34,338 nt of DNA from Lentzea indica (GCF_012184385.1 NZ_VSRL01000077.1:1-34338); one strand, 5' to 3'; numbered from the stretch's first letter, positions 1 through 11,277 are shown. The notes: generated by a model from the sequence alone, not told the origin. Numbers and translations: made by a program.

Positions 1-1
1 G

Positions 2-481
2 GCCAGTGCAGTGGTCCGGTCCACCGTGCACGCGATGCTGGACGACCAGCGGAACGTGAACCGGGTGCACATCGCGTGGAAGGTCGGCGCGACCGCGCTG
101 AAGGCGACCGTGCGGGACGACGGTCCTGGCACCCTGTCCTCCGGCAGCCTCGACACGCGCCGCGTCGCCGAACGCCTGGGGCCGCTCGGCGGACGGGTGG
201 AGGTGGACGCGGTGCCGGGGTGGGGCGCGACCGTGACGATCGAGGTCCCGCTCGGACCGCCGGAGAACCCGCGTGAGGACCCGCTGACCGTGCTGGGCGC
301 GCGGGAGCTGGAGGTGCTGGGCCAGCTCGCTCGCGGCCGCCGCAACCGCGACATCGCAGGGGAGTTGCACATCAGCGAGTCCACCGTGAAGTTCCACGTG
401 GCGAAGATCCTGGAGAAGCTGGGCGTCGGCACCCGCGGCGAGGCGGCCGCGCTGGCCCACGAGTGGGGCGCCGCCCGTTAG
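2..481 (+). CDS. HATPase-LuxR fusion regulator, C-terminal part (5' end outside window)
   Basis: The frame is open to the window edge, so only the C-terminal ~159 residues are visible. The first part looks like the end of a histidine-kinase-type ATPase domain: a VRDDGPG nucleotide-binding G-box, then a GWGATVTIEVPLG segment typical of the domain end. After a short linker comes a LuxR/NarL helix-turn-helix (LGARELEVLGQLARG, then IAGELHISESTVKFHVAKIL), which binds DNA. An ATPase module and a LuxR output in one chain would let a kinase-like sensor act directly on DNA instead of through a separate response regulator. Whether a phosphoacceptor His and an intact N-box exist upstream cannot be seen. 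The TAG stop lies inside the left end of the 478-644 palindrome. The domain calls are firm; the role is inferred. Confidence 0.8.
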   Translation, partial: ASAVVRSTVHAMLDDQRNVNRVHIAWKVGATALKATVRDDGPGTLSSGSLDTRRVAERLGPLGGRVEVDAVPGWGATVTIEVPLGPPENPREDPLTVLGARELEVLGQLARGRRNRDIAGELHISESTVKFHVAKILEKLGVGTRGEAAALAHEWGAAR

Positions 482-644
482 TGGCGTGACTCGAAACGTT
501 GGCGGTGAATTCACGCTCAGCAGGACGCCTCGCGGCACCGCCCCCACGCCCCCATACGGTCCAGTATGAGGACGCGGGGGCGGCACCACGATGCGCCCGT
601 CTGACCGCGAATTCGCACGGCAACGTTTCGAGCCACACCACTAA
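478..644. repeat. Long imperfect inverted repeat between convergent genes
   Basis: The two halves are near reverse complements over about 80 nt each, centred on CATAC-GGTCCA-GTATG (553-568). The outer ends are TTAGTGGCGTGACTCGAAAC (478-497) and its near-complement ending CCACTAA (638-644). Further matching blocks include AACGTTG, GAATTC and CCGCCCCC. The stop codons of both flanking genes (TAG at 479-481 and, on the minus strand, 643-641) are formed by the repeat ends. It could fold into a very long hairpin that terminates both transcripts, or be a MITE-like or REP-like mobile repeat. No coding potential is claimed for it. Confidence 0.85.
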
Positions 645-982
645 CCGATCTCGTCCATCCGCTGCCGCACCAGGTCCCGGACCACGTCATCGGGCAGCGG
701 CGTGTCCGGGGTGAAGCGAATCGTGCCTTTGGAGAGGGAGAAACCGGTCAACCGGTCGCGCACCGCGTCCACGGCTGCGGGGCTGAACGGGAACACGCTC
801 AGGTGGTCCTTCGCCGCCTTGAACCCGAGCAGCGGCTTGCCCCGGTGCCGAAGCGCCGCCATGCCGTAGCTCATGCCCTGTTCGGTGTCCGGCACCGACT
901 CCTCGACCAGGGCGCGGACCCGTTCGAACGCGGCTCGCGCCGGAGCGTCGAGTTCGGCGAAGTAGTCGTCGACGGCGGCCAT
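641..982 (-). CDS. DUF1801 / YdhG-like small protein
   Basis: A 113-residue soluble protein matching the DUF1801 (YdhG/frataxin-like fold) family. It has an N-terminal helix (VDDYFAELDAPARAAFERVR), the family's EQGMSYGMAALRHRGKPL segment, and the GFKAAKDHLSVFPFSP and FSLSKGTIRFTPDTPLP stretches. The length fits the family. Some Bacillus members have been linked to intracellular iron handling, but no metal site can be read here, so the function stays open. The ATG start at 982 gives the normal N-terminus. It is transcribed alone and converges on the LuxR-type gene, its stop codon being part of the long palindrome. Confidence 0.82.
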   Translation of the reverse strand: MAAVDDYFAELDAPARAAFERVRALVEESVPDTEQGMSYGMAALRHRGKPLLGFKAAKDHLSVFPFSPAAVDAVRDRLTGFSLSKGTIRFTPDTPLPDDVVRDLVRQRMDEIG

Positions 983-1094
983 GCGGCCACGCTACCTCCT
1001 GCGAAGTGCTCCGCGAGCGAGTCTGTGGCCGGTGCCGGGAGGATGGCGGTTCCTGCTCGTTACAGAGACCTGGGCCACCCTCGGTTGCACGTCC

Positions 1095-1116
1095 AATAGT
1101 AGGAAGTCAAACTATT
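1095..1116 (+). promoter_or_regulatory. Inverted repeat enclosing the icmF ribosome-binding site
   Basis: AATAGT (1095-1100) and ACTATT (1111-1116) are perfect inverted copies. The 10-nt loop holds the purine-rich AGGAAG (1101-1106), a likely Shine-Dalgarno sequence 13 nt before the ATG at 1120. It may be a small operator or an RNA hairpin affecting translation start. Confidence 0.4.
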
Positions 1117-1119
1117 CTC

Positions 1120-4100
1120 ATGGCGACCAGCGATCTGCACCGACCGGCGAACCCGGTCCGCTTCGTGACCGCGTCCAGCCTGTTCGACGGCCACGACGCG
1201 GCCATCAACATCATGCGGCGCATCCTTCAGTCGCAGGGTGCGGAGGTCATCCACCTCGGCCACAACCGGTCGGTGGCGGAGGTCGTCAACGCCGCGATCC
1301 AGGAGGACGCGCAGGGCATCGCCATCAGCGCCTACCAGGGCGGGCACGTCGAGTACTTCTCGTACCTGGTCGAACTGCTGGGCGAGCGCGGCGCCGGGCA
1401 CGTCAAGGTCTACGGCGGCGGTGGCGGTGTCATCGTTCCCGAGGAGATCGAGCTGCTGCACTCGCGCGGGGTCGCGCGGATCTTCTCGCCGCAGGACGGG
1501 CAGACGCTCGGCCTCGCCAAGATGATCAACCTGATGATCGAGCAGTGCGACTACGCGCTGACCGAGCCGTTCAGCCACGACGCGTTGCTGACGGGCGCGG
1601 ACGAGGCCCTCGCGCGCGCGATCACGCTCATCGAGACCGGCGTGGACGTGGACGTCGAGACCACCCGCAAGGTGCCGGTCCTGGGCATCACCGGCACCGG
1701 TGGCTCCGGCAAGTCCTCGCTCACCGACGAGCTGGTGCGCCGCTTCCGGCTCGACCAGCAGGACAAGCTGCGCATCGCCGTCCTCGCGGTCGACCCGACC
1801 CGTCGCCGCGGTGGTGGCGCGCTGCTCGGCGACCGCATCCGGATGAACTGCCTCGACGGCGACCGCGTGTTCTTCCGCAGCCTCGCCACGCGCCGTGCGG
1901 GCAGTGAGATCCCGGACGGGCTTGAGCAGGCCATCACGGCGTGCAAGGCGTCTGGCGCGGACCTGGTCATCGTCGAGACGCCCGGTATCGGTCAGGGCGA
2001 CGCGGCGATCGTGCCGTTCGTGGACTTCTCGCTGTACGTGATGACGCCGGAGTTCGGCGCCGCGTCGCAGCTCGAGAAGATCGACATGCTCGACTACGCG
2101 GACGCCGTGGCGATCAACAAGTTCGAGCGCCGCGGTGCCGAGGACGCACGCAGGGACGTGGCGCGGCAGATGGTCCGCAACCGCGAGGCGTTCGGCGTCA
2201 AGTGGGAGGACATGCCGGTCTTCGGCACGTCCGCCGCGACTTTCAACGACGACGGCGTCACCGCGCTCTACCAGTTCCTGCGCGAGGGCCTGAAAGAACA
2301 CGGTCTGCAGGCTGAAGAAGGCTCTCTCGCGACGGTCAACGGCAAGACGTCGACCAGCGCGTCCACGGTCGTGCCGGCCGCACGCGCGCGCTACCTGTCC
2401 GACATCGCCGACACGGTGCGTGGCTACCACCGCAGGACCGAGGAGCAGGTCGAGGCGGTCCGCACGCACACCCAGCTCACCGCGGCGCAGAAGGCGCTCG
2501 AAGCGGCAGGCAAGGGCGTCACGGACATCGCCGAGCTCGCGGACACCGCCGGGCGCAAGGTCGACCGCGACACCGCCGACCTGCTCACGCAGTGGTCAGA
2601 GATCCGCGAGCAGTACTCCGGCGACGAGCTCGTGTTCAAGGTGCGGGACAAGGAGATCCACACCAAGCTGACGCGGGAGACGTTGTCCGGCAACCAGGTC
2701 CGCCGAGTCAGCCTGCCCCGCTACGACGACGACGGCTCGCTGCTGCGGTTCCTGCGCAAGGAGAACCTGCCGGGCTTCTTCCCGTACACCGCGGGCGTTT
2801 TCCCGTTCAAGCGCGAGGGCGAGGACCCGGCGCGCATGTTCGCGGGCGAGGGCGACGCCTTCCGCACCAACCGCCGCTTCAAGTACCTGTCGAAGGGCAA
2901 CCCGGCCACGCGCCTGTCGACCGCGTTCGACTCGGTGACGCTCTACGGCCGCGACCCCGACACCCCGCCGGACGTCTACGGCAAGATCGGCACCTCCGGC
3001 GTCTCGATCGCGTCGCTGGACGACATGAAGGCGCTCTACGACGGCTTCGACCTCGTCGCGCCGACCACGTCCGTGTCGATGACGATCAACGGCCCGGCGC
3101 CGACGATCCTCGCCTACTTCCTGAACACGGTGATCGACCAGCAGGTCACCAAGTTCCGCGAGGAACACGACCGTGAGCCGGACGCCGCGGAGTACGAGCA
3201 GCTCCGGAGGTTCGCGCTCGCCAACGTCCGCGGCACCGTGCAGGCCGACATCCTCAAGGAGGACCAGGGCCAGAACACCTGCATCTTCTCCACGGAGTTC
3301 TCGCTGCGCATGATGGCGGACATCCAGGAGTGGTTCATCCAGCAGCACGTGCGCAACTTCTACTCGGTGTCGATCTCCGGCTACCACATCGCCGAGGCCG
3401 GCGCGAACCCCATCAGCCAGCTCGCCTTCACGCTCGCCAACGGTTTCACCTACGTCGAGTCGTATCTGGCGCGCGGTATGAACATCGACGACTTCGCGCC
3501 GAACCTGTCGTTCTTCTTCTCCAACGGCATGGACGCCGAGTACAGCGTGATCGGCCGCGTCGCCCGCCGGATCTGGGCCGTGGCCATGCGCGACCGTTAC
3601 GGCGCCGCCGAGCGTTCACAGAAGTTCAAGTACCACGTGCAGACCTCCGGCCGTTCGCTGCACGCGCAGGAGATGGACTTCAACGACATCCGCACCACGC
3701 TCCAGGCGTTGTGCGCGCTGTACGACAACTGCAACTCCTTGCACACCAACGCCTACGACGAGGCGATCACCACTCCGACGGAGTCGTCCGTCCGTCGCGC
3801 GATGGCCATCCAGATGATCATCAACAAGGAGTGGGGCCTGTCCGCGAACGAGAACCCGCTGCAGGGCTCGTTCGTCATCGACGAGCTCACCGACCTAGTC
3901 GAAGAAGCGGTCCTGATGGAGTTCGACCGCATCTCCGAACGCGGCGGCGTGCTCGGCGCGATGGAGACCGGCTACCAGCGCGGCCGGATCCAGGACGAGT
4001 CGATGCTCTACGAACAGCGCAAGCACGACGGTTCGCTGCCGCTGATCGGCGTCAACACCTTCCTGCCGGAGGGCGGTGAGCGGGAGGTCGTGAAGATCGA

Positions 4101-4329
4101 GCTCGCCCGCGCCACCGAGGAGGAGAAGAAGTCGCAGGTCGACCGCACGCGCGCGTACCAGGCGGCGCACCGCGACGAGGCCGAGAAGGCGCTCGCCCGC
4201 CTGCGCGAGGTGGCGCAGACGAACGAAAACGTGTTCGCCGTGCTGATGGACGCCGCCCGCGTCTGCACCCTCGGTCAGATCACCGAGGCGTTCTTCGAGG
4301 TGGGCGGCCAGTACCGCCGCAACGTCTAA
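1120..4329 (+). CDS. icmF: Fused isobutyryl-CoA mutase (IcmF)
   Basis: A 1069-residue adenosylcobalamin-dependent acyl-CoA mutase that interconverts isobutyryl-CoA and n-butyryl-CoA, linking branched-chain and short fatty-acid metabolism. The domain order identifies IcmF. First is a B12-binding domain (about residues 14-145) with DGHDAAIN, where His25 is the expected lower cobalt ligand, and a YGGGGG stretch. Next is a MeaI-type chaperone GTPase (about 185-420) with Walker A GTGGSGKSS, the ETPGIGQGD switch and an NKFE guanine-binding motif. The C-terminal half is the mutase TIM barrel. The usual DxHxxG motif reads DGHDAA here, with Ala in the last position. The ATG at 1120 is chosen because the B12 domain begins right after it and an AGGAAG lies upstream; an in-frame extension to 1006 has no matching domain. 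It converges with the MOSC gene, leaving 8 nt between stops. Confidence 0.95.
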   Translation: MATSDLHRPANPVRFVTASSLFDGHDAAINIMRRILQSQGAEVIHLGHNRSVAEVVNAAIQEDAQGIAISAYQGGHVEYFSYLVELLGERGAGHVKVYGGGGGVIVPEEIELLHSRGVARIFSPQDGQTLGLAKMINLMIEQCDYALTEPFSHDALLTGADEALARAITLIETGVDVDVETTRKVPVLGITGTGGSGKSSLTDELVRRFRLDQQDKLRIAVLAVDPTRRRGGGALLGDRIRMNCLDGDRVFFRSLATRRAGSEIPDGLEQAITACKASGADLVIVETPGIGQGDAAIVPFVDFSLYVMTPEFGAASQLEKIDMLDYADAVAINKFERRGAEDARRDVARQMVRNREAFGVKWEDMPVFGTSAATFNDDGVTALYQFLREGLKEHGLQAEEGSLATVNGKTSTSASTVVPAARARYLSDIADTVRGYHRRTEEQVEAVRTHTQLTAAQKALEAAGKGVTDIAELADTAGRKVDRDTADLLTQWSEIREQYSGDELVFKVRDKEIHTKLTRETLSGNQVRRVSLPRYDDDGSLLRFLRKENLPGFFPYTAGVFPFKREGEDPARMFAGEGDAFRTNRRFKYLSKGNPATRLSTAFDSVTLYGRDPDTPPDVYGKIGTSGVSIASLDDMKALYDGFDLVAPTTSVSMTINGPAPTILAYFLNTVIDQQVTKFREEHDREPDAAEYEQLRRFALANVRGTVQADILKEDQGQNTCIFSTEFSLRMMADIQEWFIQQHVRNFYSVSISGYHIAEAGANPISQLAFTLANGFTYVESYLARGMNIDDFAPNLSFFFSNGMDAEYSVIGRVARRIWAVAMRDRYGAAERSQKFKYHVQTSGRSLHAQEMDFNDIRTTLQALCALYDNCNSLHTNAYDEAITTPTESSVRRAMAIQMIINKEWGLSANENPLQGSFVIDELTDLVEEAVLMEFDRISERGGVLGAMETGYQRGRIQDESMLYEQRKHDGSLPLIGVNTFLPEGGEREVVKIELARATEEEKKSQVDRTRAYQAAHRDEAEKALARLREVAQTNENVFAVLMDAARVCTLGQITEAFFEVGGQYRRNV

Positions 4330-4337
4330 ACGACCGT

Positions 4338-5018
4338 CTAGACCGCGTAGGGCCGGCCGACGATCCACCCGCCGATGTGGCCGGGCAGCTCGTCGGTCGG
4401 CACCAGCTCCACCGCGTCACCGACGGCGACCACGCCCGGCCGAATCACCCAGCTGTCCAGGCACAGCACGCCGCCGAACTCGTGCCGGATGCGCCGATGC
4501 ACGTCGAGGTCCTGCGCACCCGTGTCCGGGTCGATCGTCGTGACGACGCACCGCGCACGCTTCTTGAACATGCCGATCACCACGTCACCGGCCACCAGCG
4601 CGTGTCCGGGCCAGCTGTCCTCCTCGCCGGCTTCGACGCCGCCGATCAGGATGTTGGGCCGCAACCGCCGCACGTCGACGCCGGCCGCCTCGACCTGACC
4701 GTCCGTGGCCACGAGCACGTTGAGGACGTCGAACCGCTCGGGCCCGGTGTAGCGGGTCAGCCGGCCGCCGTGCGGGAGCACCAACTCATGAGCCGCCCAG
4801 CTGTCCCAAGGATGTCCGTCCACCAAAGGCCCGTCGGGACCGGTGGAGGCAGGGATCGTGAGCAGGCCGTAGCGGGTGCGTCCGGTCAGGACGCCGTGCG
4901 GCCCCTGCACGTGCACCAGCCGGTCGCCCTCCACCCCGTCGCTGGTGAAGGTGGCCTCCTGGAGCGGTTCGCCGCCCAGTGACTTCACCGGATAGCGCCA
5001 CAACGCTTCGACGTGCAT
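4338..5018 (-). CDS. MOSC domain protein (YcbX/YiiM type)
   Basis: A 226-residue protein with an N-terminal MOSC beta-barrel (LWRYPVKSLGGEPL) and a C-terminal MOSC domain (LRPNILI, then KRARCVVTTIDPDTGAQD). The Cys in RARCVVTT matches the conserved MOSC cysteine expected to hold a persulfide or bind molybdenum cofactor. Family members such as YcbX and YiiM, and mitochondrial mARC, reduce N-hydroxylated compounds with Moco and an electron donor. This chain has no 2Fe-2S domain, so a partner reductase would be needed. It starts at the ATG at 5018, 4 nt after the stop of the DUF1348 gene, so the two are probably one transcript. The substrate is unknown. Confidence 0.9.
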   Translation of the reverse strand: MHVEALWRYPVKSLGGEPLQEATFTSDGVEGDRLVHVQGPHGVLTGRTRYGLLTIPASTGPDGPLVDGHPWDSWAAHELVLPHGGRLTRYTGPERFDVLNVLVATDGQVEAAGVDVRRLRPNILIGGVEAGEEDSWPGHALVAGDVVIGMFKKRARCVVTTIDPDTGAQDLDVHRRIRHEFGGVLCLDSWVIRPGVVAVGDAVELVPTDELPGHIGGWIVGRPYAV

Positions 5019-5022
5019 GTCG

Positions 5023-5457
5023 TCACTCCGTCGGGATGTCGTCGGTCGACAGAGGGTCGATGCGGCGGTCGTCCACCGAGATGCGGACGTCGTTGATGCT
5101 CGCCTCGCGCCTGCTCATCAGGCCGGACTCGGCGAACTCCCAGTTCTCGTTGCCGTAGCTGCGCCACCACTGGCCCTCGTCGTCGTGCCACTCGTACTGG
5201 AAGCGCACGGCGATGCGGTTGCCGCCGAACGCCCACAGCGACTTGCGCAGCACGTACTCGTGCTCGCGCTCCCACTTCTTCGTCAGGAACGCGACGATCT
5301 CATCGGTGCCGCGGACGAACTCGGACCTGTTGCGCCACACCGAATCCGGCGTGTACGCGCCCGCCACGCGCTGCGGGTCACGGGTGTTCCAGGCGTCCTG
5401 GGCCGCCCGCACCTTGAGCCGGGCGGTGTCGGCGTCGAACGGGGGGACGAGATTCAC
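5023..5457 (-). CDS. DUF1348 / NTF2-like protein
   Basis: A 144-residue protein of the DUF1348 family with the SnoaL/NTF2-like cone fold. Family hallmarks are [35 protein letters not shown], the Trp-rich [20 protein letters not shown], and INDVRIS near the C-terminus. Relatives are small enzymes or ligand binders, often predicted from stress regulons; no catalytic activity can be assigned. It starts with GTG at 5457, preceded by AAGGACC. It is first in a two-gene unit with the MOSC gene and divergent from the CGNR regulator, with the repeat-rich region 5470-5539 between them, so regulation by CGNR is likely. Confidence 0.85.
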   Translation of the reverse strand: MNLVPPFDADTARLKVRAAQDAWNTRDPQRVAGAYTPDSVWRNRSEFVRGTDEIVAFLTKKWEREHEYVLRKSLWAFGGNRIAVRFQYEWHDDEGQWWRSYGNENWEFAESGLMSRREASINDVRISVDDRRIDPLSTDDIPTE

Positions 5458-5469
5458 TTCGAGGTCCTT

Positions 5470-5539
5470 CCAACGGTTGGGCGACGTTGTAAACGTTAGA
5501 ACGAGTGCCTAACGGATGCAAGCCCGTGTTACCGTTAGG
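5470..5539. promoter_or_regulatory. Divergent operator cluster with repeated CGTTAG/CTAACG half-sites
   Basis: The 83-nt gap between DUF1348-MOSC and the CGNR gene holds a palindrome CCAACGGTTGG (5470-5480), then CGTTAG (5494-5499), CCTAACGG (5508-5515) and CCGTTAGG (5532-5539). The last two are perfect inverted copies with 16 nt between them, and 5494-5499 with 5509-5514 form a second dyad. This pattern suggests binding of the adjacent CGNR regulator as a dimer or oligomer. Confidence 0.6.
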
Positions 5540-5540
5540 T

Positions 5541-6104
5541 GTGCTGACGCCCGACGAGCCTCGTCCGGTCCTGCTGATGAACACCATCTGGGCGAACCGG
5601 TCGCAGGTGCACGACGACCTGACCACCGTCGGTGGGCTCCGCGACTTCCTGGGCGTTCCGGCCGATCAGGCCGATCTCAAGGCGTTCCGCGAGCTGCGGC
5701 GGGCGTTGAGGGACCTCGCCGGTGTACTCACCGAAGACACGCGTGCGGTCGCGCAAGGCCGTGACCTCGAGCGTGCGGTGGCCGAGGTGAACCGTGCGGC
5801 GAGGAGTGCGCGGCAGTGGCCGCAGCTGACGGTGCGAGACGGGGAACTGGTGCGGCACAACGAAAGCGAGGGCCCGCTCGCCCTTCAAGCGCTCGCCTCG
5901 ATCGCCGCGGAGGCGGTGGAGCTGTTCACCGGCGAGAACCGGGTTCTGTTGCGCGCCTGTTATGCGCCGGGCTGCGTGCTGTACTTCGTGAAGGACCACC
6001 CGCGCCGCGAATGGTGTTCGCCCTCCTGTGGCAACAGGGTCCGTGCGGCGCGCCACTACCGGCGTAATCGGGGTGAATCCCCTGGTCCGAACGGGTTTTC
6101 CTGA
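5541..6104 (+). CDS. CGNR zinc-finger / ABATE-domain regulator
   Basis: A 187-residue regulator. The N-terminal part (LLMNTIWANRSQVHDDL, then LRDFLGVPADQADLKAFREL) fits the ABATE domain, a putative stress or ligand-sensing module. The C-terminus is a CGNR zinc finger: CYAPGC, then WCSPSCGNRVRAARHYRR, with the four Cys zinc ligands and the literal CGNR motif. The start is taken as GTG 5541, directly after the last operator half-site. A GTG at 5505 in the same frame would make the operator coding and is less likely. It is divergent from DUF1348-MOSC and probably controls both itself and that pair. The inducer is unknown. Confidence 0.88.
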   Translation: MLTPDEPRPVLLMNTIWANRSQVHDDLTTVGGLRDFLGVPADQADLKAFRELRRALRDLAGVLTEDTRAVAQGRDLERAVAEVNRAARSARQWPQLTVRDGELVRHNESEGPLALQALASIAAEAVELFTGENRVLLRACYAPGCVLYFVKDHPRREWCSPSCGNRVRAARHYRRNRGESPGPNGFS

Positions 6105-6188
6105 TCGCTGAGGCTACACATGAGCCGCCCCAGTTCCGATAACCGGAGAACAGTTAGGGCGCGTTTTTGTGTGTGGTGGTGATCCGCG

Positions 6189-7346
6189 ATGTCCCGAGAA
6201 TCCGTGCCAGGTCACGACATCAGCTATCACCTCGTCTGTTTCGACGAGACCGGCAACGAGCGGGGGCGCGAGAGCGCGGACGTCGTGCACGACGCCCGCG
6301 CCGGTGTCACCGACGTGTTCTTCTTCATCCACGGGTGGAACGGCGACGTGCCGGCCGCCCGTCAGCAGTACGGGCAGTGGGTCAGGACGATGGCCGACTG
6401 CCGCGCCGAACGTGAAGCGGCGCACCGGCTTCCCGGCGGCTTCAAGGCGTTGCTCATCGGCCTGCACTGGCCGTCGAAAGCCTGGGGCGACGAGGACGTC
6501 CGGTCCGACGAGTTCATCAAGGCGCAGGCCCAGCGCCTCGGGGGAGGCGCAGGCCGCACCGCCGCGGTGCGCACGATCGTCCAGGCCGCGCGGCAGCATC
6601 CGTGCCGGATGTCGGCCGCGGTCAAGCAGGCCTACGACTACCTGGAGAGCTCGGTCCCGGACCTGCCGGGCGAGGACGGGATGGCGTTCGACGCCGAGCA
6701 GCTCTACCGGGCGTGCCTGGAGGATCCGGCACTGGGCGGGATCCTGTCGCCGTTGCGGATCCTGACGTTCTGGAAGATGAAGCGGCGCGCCAAGGTGTTC
6801 GGGGAGAGCGGCGCGGCGCGGATCGCCCGCGACGTCGCCCAGGCAGCCCCGAACGCGCGCATCCACCTGATGGGCCACAGCTTCGGCTGCATCACCGCGA
6901 CCGCGATGGCGAACGTGGTGCCGGCGGCGACGCTGACCCTGGTGCAGGGCGCGATGTCGCTGTGGTCGTTCGCGGAACGGCTGCCCAGGGAGCCGGGCTC
7001 CGGCTACTTCCGCAGCGTCCTCGCGCGGGTGCCAGGGCCGATCATCGTCACGACGTCCACGCACGACCACGCGATTGGCCGGTTCTACCCGCTGGCCGCG
7101 CGATCGGGCCGTCAGGTCGACCTGGACGAGTACCCGAAGTACGGCGGCATCGGTTCGCACGGGGTGCAGGGCACCTACGCCCACGGCCACAACATCGGAT
7201 CTCCTGGCGAGCTGACCAGGGGACAGGTGCACAACGTCGACTGCTCTTCGGTGATCCGCCGCATCGACGGGATCGCGGGCGCCCACAACGACATCTGCCA
7301 CGCGGAACTGGCGAGGCTCCTCTGGAAGGCGGTGATCGCGCGTTAG
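6189..7346 (+). CDS. Alpha/beta-hydrolase-like protein with GHSFG elbow
   Basis: A 385-residue cytoplasmic protein, no signal peptide seen, with an alpha/beta-hydrolase core. An FFFIHGWNGD strand-loop forms the likely oxyanion-hole region and LMGHSFGCITATA is the nucleophile elbow with the catalytic Ser. A late HGVQGTYAHGHNIG stretch and IAGAHNDICHAE near the C-terminus supply candidate His and Asp residues. The pattern is that of serine esterases/lipases. The ~100-residue helical insert between strand and elbow has no recognised domain. The ATG at 6189 is used although the Shine-Dalgarno is weak. It stands alone between the CGNR regulator and the secreted DUF1080 gene. Substrate unknown. Confidence 0.75.
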   Translation: MSRESVPGHDISYHLVCFDETGNERGRESADVVHDARAGVTDVFFFIHGWNGDVPAARQQYGQWVRTMADCRAEREAAHRLPGGFKALLIGLHWPSKAWGDEDVRSDEFIKAQAQRLGGGAGRTAAVRTIVQAARQHPCRMSAAVKQAYDYLESSVPDLPGEDGMAFDAEQLYRACLEDPALGGILSPLRILTFWKMKRRAKVFGESGAARIARDVAQAAPNARIHLMGHSFGCITATAMANVVPAATLTLVQGAMSLWSFAERLPREPGSGYFRSVLARVPGPIIVTTSTHDHAIGRFYPLAARSGRQVDLDEYPKYGGIGSHGVQGTYAHGHNIGSPGELTRGQVHNVDCSSVIRRIDGIAGAHNDICHAELARLLWKAVIAR

Positions 7347-7378
7347 GGTTTGTCCGTTTTCAGAAACACGCGTTTCCG

Positions 7379-7408
7379 TTGACTGCTCCGATGACTCGGC
7401 CCTACGGT
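7379..7408 (+). promoter_or_regulatory. Candidate sigma-A-type promoter for the DUF1080 gene
   Basis: TTGACT (7379-7384) and TACGGT (7403-7408) are separated by 18 nt, about 50 nt upstream of the ATG at 7457. The imperfect palindrome GAAACACGCGTTTC (7363-7376) sits just before the -35 and could be an operator. Confidence 0.4.
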
Positions 7409-7456
7409 GGGTTGCACCGTCGCTGCCGAAAACCTCGGAGCCGAGGACGGTAACAA

Positions 7457-8146
7457 ATGTTTCGTCGTCCATTGTGGATAGCCGCTGCCTTCGTGCTGGC
7501 GCTCGTCGCGGGCATGACACCGGCACGCGCCGCGGATCCCGTGCTGGTGCCCATTTTCGACGGTAAGACGCTCGACGGCTGGACCATGCACGCCAAGGAC
7601 GCGTTCGTCGTGAAGAACGGCGCGATCCACAGCCAGAAGAACGCCTCACGCGGCTGGATCTACTACAACAAGCAGCAGTACAAGAGCTTCCGCTGGATCT
7701 TCAAGCTGCGCCAGGTCTCCGGCAACCACAAGCCGACAGTGCTGATCTGGGGCAAGATCCAGACACCCGCGTTGAACGGACTCGGCGCCATCCAGTTCCA
7801 GCCGCCCAACGGCGGCGCGTGGGATTACCGGCCAGGCCACAACAACGGCGGCAAGGGCCTGTTCACGAAGTACCCGCACCCGAACTGGGACGTCAAGAAG
7901 TGGGCGCAGTGCGAGATCCTCGCCAACGGTGACACCGGAATCGCGCGCATGGCGTGCTGCCCGCTGCCCGACGGCGCCACCAGGTGCAAGGCGCAGGAGG
8001 TCCTGAAGTTCGAGGACAAGAAGGAACCCGCCGGCCGCGAGGCACCGCTCGCGATCCAGATCCACAACAAGGGCATCGAGGACGAGTACAAGGACCTCGT
8101 CGTCGAGTCGCCCGTGGCCGACCCGACGAAGTTCATCACCACGTAG
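7457..8146 (+). CDS. Secreted DUF1080 (3-keto-disaccharide hydrolase-like) protein
   Basis: A 229-residue exported protein. Residues 1 to about 26 form a signal peptide: two Arg, a hydrophobic core (LWIAAAFVLALVAGM), and an ARA-AD cleavage site. The mature part begins VPIFDGKTLDGWTMH, the signature opening of DUF1080 domains (concanavalin-like beta sandwich; some members are 3-keto-glycoside hydrolases). The family end IQIHNKGIEDEYKDLVV is present. Two adjacent Cys (MACCPLP) plus CEIL and RCK suggest a disulfide. A GAGGA ribosome-binding site lies 9 nt upstream of the ATG. It is probably an extracellular glycan-related enzyme or binder. It converges with the Acg-like gene across a hairpin terminator. 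Confidence 0.85.
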   Translation: MFRRPLWIAAAFVLALVAGMTPARAADPVLVPIFDGKTLDGWTMHAKDAFVVKNGAIHSQKNASRGWIYYNKQQYKSFRWIFKLRQVSGNHKPTVLIWGKIQTPALNGLGAIQFQPPNGGAWDYRPGHNNGGKGLFTKYPHPNWDVKKWAQCEILANGDTGIARMACCPLPDGATRCKAQEVLKFEDKKEPAGREAPLAIQIHNKGIEDEYKDLVVESPVADPTKFITT

Positions 8147-8161
8147 CCCTGGGTAGAGGGA

Positions 8162-8222
8162 ACCGTGCCCGCCCCGCGCCGCGAGTCAGACGACCCCCCG
8201 CGCGGTATGGGACGGGCACGGT
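8162..8222. terminator. Bidirectional hairpin terminator
   Basis: ACCGTGCCCG (8162-8171) and CGGGCACGGT (8213-8222) are perfect inverted copies, extended to 14 bp with one mismatch. They fill the 76-nt gap between two convergent genes. The loop is long (~40 nt), and no T-run is required in GC-rich actinobacteria. Confidence 0.65.
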
Positions 8223-11241
<3,019 letters not shown>

Positions 11242-11261
11242 TGCGCCACGGTAGCCCAAAG

Positions 11262-11277
11262 CCCCTGACGTCAGGGG
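11262..11277. promoter_or_regulatory. Perfect 16-nt palindrome upstream of the DevR-like gene
   Basis: CCCCTGACGTCAGGGG is fully self-complementary and sits 21-36 nt upstream of the regulator's ATG. It differs from the GGGCC boxes at 8893-8948, so it may serve another regulator or form a small hairpin. Confidence 0.45.

Noticed and set aside
1060..2469. A 469-codon minus-strand frame opposite icmF
   Set aside because: Composition-driven antisense ORF with no domain.
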